Positions 23,657 through 26,566 of a DNA stretch of 26,566 bases are shown one piece after another (the first letter of the stretch is position 1; each line of letters starts with the position of its first letter). The position numbers and the translations under genes are program-made. The notes below the pieces were generated by a model. It was not told the DNA's origin. It was given only the letters and a program-made list of their open reading frames with translations, and did no database searches. Origin of the DNA: an uncultured Christensenellaceae bacterium (GTDB taxonomy: Bacteria > Bacillota > Clostridia > Christensenellales > Borkfalkiaceae); NCBI GenBank assembly GCA_910586675.1, contig CAJUJO010000022.1:1-26566 (forward strand). The letters run 5' to 3'.

Positions 23657-23694
23657 ACCCTCATTATATGCGGCGCAGCGGAAAAAATTTCCTT

Positions 23695-24465
23695 TTACGA
23701 AATCTCTCTTTTAATGCTTCCGAGCGCGTTCTTTTCCAAACGGGAAACCTGCGCCTGCGAAATGCCGACTTCCGCGGAAATTTCCGTCTGCGTTTTCCCC
23801 TCGTAATAGCGCAAAAGCAAAATCTTTTTTTCCCGCTCCCCCAATTTATTCATCGCTTCGCGGAGCGCCACGCGCTCCGTCCAGATATCGTCGCTCTGGC
23901 TTTCGTCGAATATCTGATCCATCAATTGAAGCGTGTCGCCCGATTTATTGTATACGGGATCGAAGAGCGACACAGGGTCGGAGATTGCATCGAGCGCGTA
24001 AACGACTTCCCGCTCTTTGACCTGCATCTCCGCTGCGATACGCTCGATCGTCGCCTCTTCGTCGCGCTCTTCCAGCCCTTCGCGCACTTTCAGAATGCGG
24101 TACGCGGTGTCTCGAATAGAGCGGGATACGCGAAGCGAATTTCCGTCCCTTAAATATCTCTTAATTTCGCCGAGAATCATAGGCACGGCGTAAGTGGAAA
24201 ATTTTACGTTAAAATCCGTATTGAAATTATCGATTGCCTTGATAAGCCCGACGCAGCCCGCCTGGAACACGTCGTCCGCATTAGCGTTTTTTGCCCAAAA
24301 GCGTTTGACGAGAGATAGCACCAACCGCATATTTCCTACGATAAACTGTTCCCGCGCACGTTCGTCGCCCGCCTTCAAGCGTTTCATCAGTTCTTCGTTT
24401 TCCTTTGCCGACAATTTGGGAAGCCCCGAAGTATCGACGCCGCATATTACTACCTTTTGCAACAT
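23695..24465 (-). CDS. sigG: RNA polymerase sporulation sigma factor sigma-G
   Basis: A 256-aa sigma-70 family factor that directs late forespore transcription. The N-terminal signature KVVICGVDTSGLPKL is diagnostic for sigma-G. Region 2 includes FIVGNMRLVLSLVKRF, ADDVFQAGCVGLIKAI and VKFSTYAVPMILGEIKRYLR. Region 4 is LGEREKKILLLRYYEGKTQTEISAEVGISQAQVSRLEK (about 210-247). AAGGAGG precedes ATG 24465. It lies 72 nt downstream of sigE, with a candidate sigma-F/sigma-G-type promoter in the gap, so it is probably transcribed separately in the forespore as well as by readthrough. Confidence 0.97.
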   Translation of the reverse strand: MLQKVVICGVDTSGLPKLSAKENEELMKRLKAGDERAREQFIVGNMRLVLSLVKRFWAKNANADDVFQAGCVGLIKAIDNFNTDFNVKFSTYAVPMILGEIKRYLRDGNSLRVSRSIRDTAYRILKVREGLEERDEEATIERIAAEMQVKEREVVYALDAISDPVSLFDPVYNKSGDTLQLMDQIFDESQSDDIWTERVALREAMNKLGEREKKILLLRYYEGKTQTEISAEVGISQAQVSRLEKNALGSIKREIS

Positions 24466-24500
24466 AACTTTTCCTCCTTATGTATCCGCCCGCGGAGTAA

Positions 24501-24531
24501 AAGTATCTGCAAAAATATTTCGGTTTATTCT
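24501..24531 (-). promoter_or_regulatory. Candidate sigma-F/sigma-G promoter of sigG
   Basis: On the minus strand AGAATA (24531-24526) and GATACTT (24507-24501) are separated by 18 nt. They match 5 of 6 and 5 of 7 positions of the sigma-G-type pattern TGAATA / CATACTA at the right spacing and lie 35 nt upstream of the sigG start. The assignment is from pattern and context only. Confidence 0.45.
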
Positions 24532-24537
24532 CTATTT

Positions 24538-25248
24538 TCAAACTAATTTGGAAATTTCTTTTTTCAAGCGCTCTATGATCTTTTTTTCCAGGCGTGAAAT
24601 ATAACTTTGGGAAATTCCGAGTGTATCCGCAACATCCTTTTGCGTCATCTCGTCGCGTCCGCCCAACCCGAAGCGCATATACATGATTTTTCGTTCACGC
24701 TCGGGGAGCTTATGCAGCGCCTCCTTCAACAATTCCCGTTCCACTCCGCTTTCGACGCCGCCGTAAACGGTATCGCTGTCCGTACCGAGAATGTCCGATA
24801 AGAGCAATTCATTCCCCTCGAAATCGGTATTAAGCGGTTCGTCAAAGGATATTTCACTCTTTAATTTGACCGTCCGCCGCAAATACATCAGAATTTCGTT
24901 TTCAATACAGCGGGACGCATACGTCGCGAGCTTGATATTTTTATCGGTACGGAAAGAGTTGATGGCTTTAATCAATCCGATGGTGCCAATGGAAATCAGG
25001 TCGTCGGAATCGACGCCCGTATTTTCAAACTTGCGGGATATGTACACGACAAGGCGAAGATTGTGTTCGATCAGTTTGGCTTTCACCGATTCCGCATCAT
25101 CGCCCTCTTCCATTTTTCGGAGCATTTCCGCCTCTTCTTCCCCCGAAAGCGGTAAGGGAAGCGCTTCGCTTCCGCAAAGGTAATGTATGACGTTTTCACT
25201 TCCTTTTATCTTTTGCAGCCACGATTTTAAGGCGATAAAAATGTTCAT
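24538..25248 (-). CDS. sigE: Pro-sigma-E, mother-cell sporulation sigma factor
   Basis: A 236-aa early mother-cell sigma factor made as an inactive precursor. Residues 1 to about 24 are the amphipathic, membrane-associating pro-sequence (MNIFIALKSWLQKIKG). GSEALPLPLS follows, matching the B. subtilis processing region, and should be cleaved by SpoIIGA. Region 2 includes IEHNLRLVVYISRKFENTG and ATYASRCIENEILMYLRR. Region 4 includes LPERERKIMYMRFGL and TQKDVADTLGISQSYISRLEK. The start is ATG 25248, preceded by GGAGG. A longer frame from 25332 would run into spoIIGA DNA and add a tail with no family match. It overlaps spoIIGA by 53 nt. Confidence 0.97.
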   Translation of the reverse strand: MNIFIALKSWLQKIKGSENVIHYLCGSEALPLPLSGEEEAEMLRKMEEGDDAESVKAKLIEHNLRLVVYISRKFENTGVDSDDLISIGTIGLIKAINSFRTDKNIKLATYASRCIENEILMYLRRTVKLKSEISFDEPLNTDFEGNELLLSDILGTDSDTVYGGVESGVERELLKEALHKLPERERKIMYMRFGLGGRDEMTQKDVADTLGISQSYISRLEKKIIERLKKEISKLV

Positions 25249-26050
25249 TGCGCTCCTCCGTAAACGCGATATGTAATATAAGCTGATAGTCTTTCGACGC
25301 GACGTCCGCCGCCGCGAGGTATACGCCCTCAAACTCGGATACCCCTTTACCGTGCGTTACCTTCATCTTCGGACATCGGAACACGGGCGCGCGCCTTGTT
25401 CCGTTCACCGTCTTCAAATCGACGTGCCCCGCGCATTCGGGATTCCGCCCGAAGAGCGCAAATACTGCGGCGGCGGAAACCACGCACACCGGTTCGCCGC
25501 GAAAAGAAAGACAGTTTCCGCTATCCGCGAATCCTTTCCAATGCACTTCTCTTTTTTCGGAAATAAGCGCGCACTCGAAAATATTCTGTTTGACTTTTCG
25601 GTATGCGTAAAATTTCCTCATCCCCCAAACGCATACCGCGGCAAAAATCCCCGCCGCCGAAAAGACAAGCCCAACAGGCGCGCTCTCGATCAGATAGCCC
25701 TGTCCTTCCGCATATTCCACGCCGAAAAAGGAATAAATCGCCGTCAGACAACCGCCGAGCGCAAACGTGAGAAGAAAGAACGCGCCGCAGACAAAAATAT
25801 TGGTACGGAAACTCCCCTTATGCACGGCGACGAGACAGAGCAGCAGACCGCCCGCAAATTTCAGTATATAAGCGCACCATAAAGGCACGCTCAGCAGCGG
25901 GAATAACACCGCTTCCGCTCCGCCGAGCGCCGCGCCGAGCGCAATTCTCCATACCCGCGTTTTCGCCCGCGCCACACAGACGGCAAGATACAGCAGCAAA
26001 CCGTCCAACAAAAAATTTTCGGCGAACGCGTACTCCCAATAAACGACCAT
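25196..26050 (-). CDS. spoIIGA: Sigma-E processing peptidase SpoIIGA
   Basis: A 284-aa membrane aspartic protease that cleaves pro-sigma-E in the mother cell after a forespore signal. The N-terminal half has about five hydrophobic segments (residues 12-30, 36-52, 58-76, 84-110 and 125-143). The cytoplasmic C-terminal half carries the catalytic Asp176 in GFADSGN. The length is slightly below B. subtilis (309 aa). The start at ATG 26050 is supported by GGAG at a 7-nt spacing. Upstream lie a TATAAT at 26076-26071 and sequences resembling Spo0A boxes, consistent with starvation-induced transcription. The 3' end overlaps sigE by 53 nt, tying protease and substrate synthesis together. Confidence 0.95.
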   Translation of the reverse strand: MVVYWEYAFAENFLLDGLLLYLAVCVARAKTRVWRIALGAALGGAEAVLFPLLSVPLWCAYILKFAGGLLLCLVAVHKGSFRTNIFVCGAFFLLTFALGGCLTAIYSFFGVEYAEGQGYLIESAPVGLVFSAAGIFAAVCVWGMRKFYAYRKVKQNIFECALISEKREVHWKGFADSGNCLSFRGEPVCVVSAAAVFALFGRNPECAGHVDLKTVNGTRRAPVFRCPKMKVTHGKGVSEFEGVYLAAADVASKDYQLILHIAFTEERNEHFYRLKIVAAKDKRK

Positions 26051-26070
26051 ACCTCGGCTCCGTGGAAGGT

Positions 26071-26125
26071 ATTATAAAGATTTTCCGATTGTAAAAAAGG
26101 GAATATCCCGTCGCATTCCGTCGAA
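26071..26125 (-). promoter_or_regulatory. Putative spoIIG promoter with Spo0A-box-like repeats
   Basis: A TATAAT lies at 26076-26071 on the minus strand, 20 nt before the spoIIGA start. No good -35 is seen at 17 nt. Upstream, CGTCGCA (26109-26115) and CGTCGAA (26119-26125) are two copies 10 bp apart of a sequence like the 0A box TGTCGAA. The B. subtilis spoIIG promoter also has unusual -35/-10 spacing and paired 0A boxes. The match is partial, so this is a candidate only. Confidence 0.4.
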
Positions 26126-26303
26126 TTTTGTATGGAGAACCGCATCGGTTATTTCTTTTTTCCGCATTCCCCGAATGTCGGAATATTTTTACGAAACGCG
26201 TCATAGTCTATCATTGCAGGGGCTTATCCTTCTGTCGACAACTTTATGAATATATACATGAATCTGCACGTTTACGGCATAATTGCGTAAAAGTTCGGAA
26301 AAG

Positions 26304-26397
26304 TTATCCACAACTTTTCCACATTTTTACGCTTTTTTTCCACAATTCGACAAATAAAACATATGTTCTACAAAAATCATGCCTCTTCCTTTCCACA
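26304..26397 (+). promoter_or_regulatory. Cluster of four DnaA-box-like sites
   Basis: TTATCCACA (26304-26312) is a perfect DnaA box. TTTTCCACA at 26315-26323 and 26336-26344 differ by one base, and CTTTCCACA at 26389-26397 by two. All four point the same way, with start-to-start distances of 11, 21 and 53 nt, close to 1, 2 and 5 helical turns. This suggests cooperative DnaA binding on one face of the DNA. No dnaA gene is nearby, so a regulatory or titration site is more likely than the main origin. Confidence 0.5.
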
Positions 26398-26441
26398 AAA
26401 AGAAAAAATATGTTGATATTGTTTTTTGCACTTAAAATCCG

Positions 26442-26470
26442 TTGACAAACAAATCTAAAACGGGTATAAT
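26442..26470 (+). promoter_or_regulatory. Consensus sigma-A promoter of tRNA-Arg
   Basis: Perfect TTGACA (26442-26447) and perfect TATAAT (26465-26470) are separated by 17 nt, about 20 nt before the tRNA 5' end. A fully consensus promoter is typical of strong stable-RNA genes. Confidence 0.9.
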
Positions 26471-26489
26471 GTTTGAGTATTCGGAGATC

Positions 26490-26566
26490 GCACCGTTAGC
26501 TAAGCTGGATATAGCGTCGGTCTACGGAACCGAAGGCCAGGAGTTCGAATCTCTTACGGTGCACCA
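26490..26566 (+). tRNA. tRNA-Arg (ACG anticodon)
   Basis: A 77-nt cloverleaf with acceptor stem GCACCGT/ACGGTGC, D-stem GCT/AGC, anticodon stem TCGGT/ACCGA, loop CTACGGA giving anticodon ACG at 26524-26526, T-arm AGGAG-TTCGAAT-CTCTT and encoded CCA at the last bases of the window. A34 is normally deaminated to inosine, so it reads CGU, CGC and CGA. Confidence 0.97.

Larger units (their letters stand above)
26051..26489. other. Gene-free, AT-rich regulatory region between spoIIGA and tRNA-Arg
   Basis: I see no convincing gene in this 439-nt stretch. It carries the spoIIGA promoter region, four DnaA-box-like sites, additional Spo0A-box-like sites (TGTCGACA at 26233-26240; TTCGACA at 26346-26352, a perfect TGTCGAA on the minus strand), an 8-bp inverted repeat around the first DnaA-like box (26298-26319) and the tRNA-Arg promoter. 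The density of replication-initiator and sporulation-regulator-like sites is unusual for a simple promoter gap. Confidence 0.6.

Noticed and set aside
25249..25332. 28-codon N-terminal extension of sigE
   Set aside because: It overlaps spoIIGA further and adds a basic tail absent from pro-sigma-E. ATG 25248 has GGAGG.
26128..26445. Plus-strand 105-codon frame in the right intergenic region
   Set aside because: No ribosome binding site, composition dominated by the AT-rich regulatory region, and it covers the DnaA-like boxes. It is likely a chance frame.
26298..26470. Main chromosomal replication origin
   Set aside because: DnaA-like boxes and AT-rich DNA are present, but dnaA, dnaN, rpmH and other origin neighbours are absent, so a regulatory or titration site is favoured.

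Overview
The window looks like chromosomal DNA from an endospore-forming, gut-associated Firmicute of the class Clostridia. The sporulation cluster spoIIGA-sigE-sigG-ylmC, a BclA-like collagen protein and a B. subtilis-type ywlC-ywlE-rpiB block point to a spore former. A bile salt hydrolase points to an intestinal habitat. No insertion sequence, CRISPR array, rRNA or recognisable prophage is visible. The exact lineage cannot be fixed from the sequence alone.

Layout, left to right. Positions 1-522 hold two adjacent hairpins, a 56-codon reading frame of unknown function and a start-less coding fragment on the minus strand. Next is an AT-richer minus-strand bile salt hydrolase (523-1515), which looks acquired. 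A tRNA-Leu(UAG) with its own promoter and two hairpins follows. A plus-strand collagen-like, probably spore-surface, protein (1893-3266) ends at a shared bidirectional terminator.

From 21409 down to 3319 there are 17 minus-strand genes with no gap larger than about 33 nt: sbcD, sbcC, an alpha/beta-hydrolase-fold protein lacking its nucleophile serine, a DUF951 protein, lepB, degV-like, two small membrane proteins, an ACT-domain and PFL-family pair, pepF, dnaB, ywlC, ywlE, rpiB, a DUF1538 membrane protein, a tandem PII-like protein and an S51 peptidase. Many pairs overlap or abut (ATGA, TGAATG), so this is probably one very long co-transcribed block covering DNA repair, replication, translation fidelity (t6A), protein export and peptide turnover.

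At about 21410-21534 two face-to-face sigma-A-like promoters serve sbcD leftward and, rightward, a long DnaD-type replication protein. That protein ends in what resembles the zinc-binding N-terminus of a DnaC/DnaI-type helicase loader, with no AAA+ domain following. The right part (23309-26050) is the mother-cell/forespore sigma cluster on the minus strand: SpoIIGA (the protease that processes pro-sigma-E), sigma-E, sigma-G and a YlmC/YmxH protein.

The roughly 440-nt gene-free stretch 26051-26489 carries four DnaA-box-like sites at near-helical spacing and several Spo0A-box-like sites upstream of spoIIGA, then a consensus promoter for a tRNA-Arg(ACG) at the right edge. The most interesting items are this DnaA/Spo0A-like site cluster, the DnaD-loader fusion, the serine-less hydrolase, the SbcC without a visible zinc hook, and the small-ORF/hairpin leader of the collagen gene.
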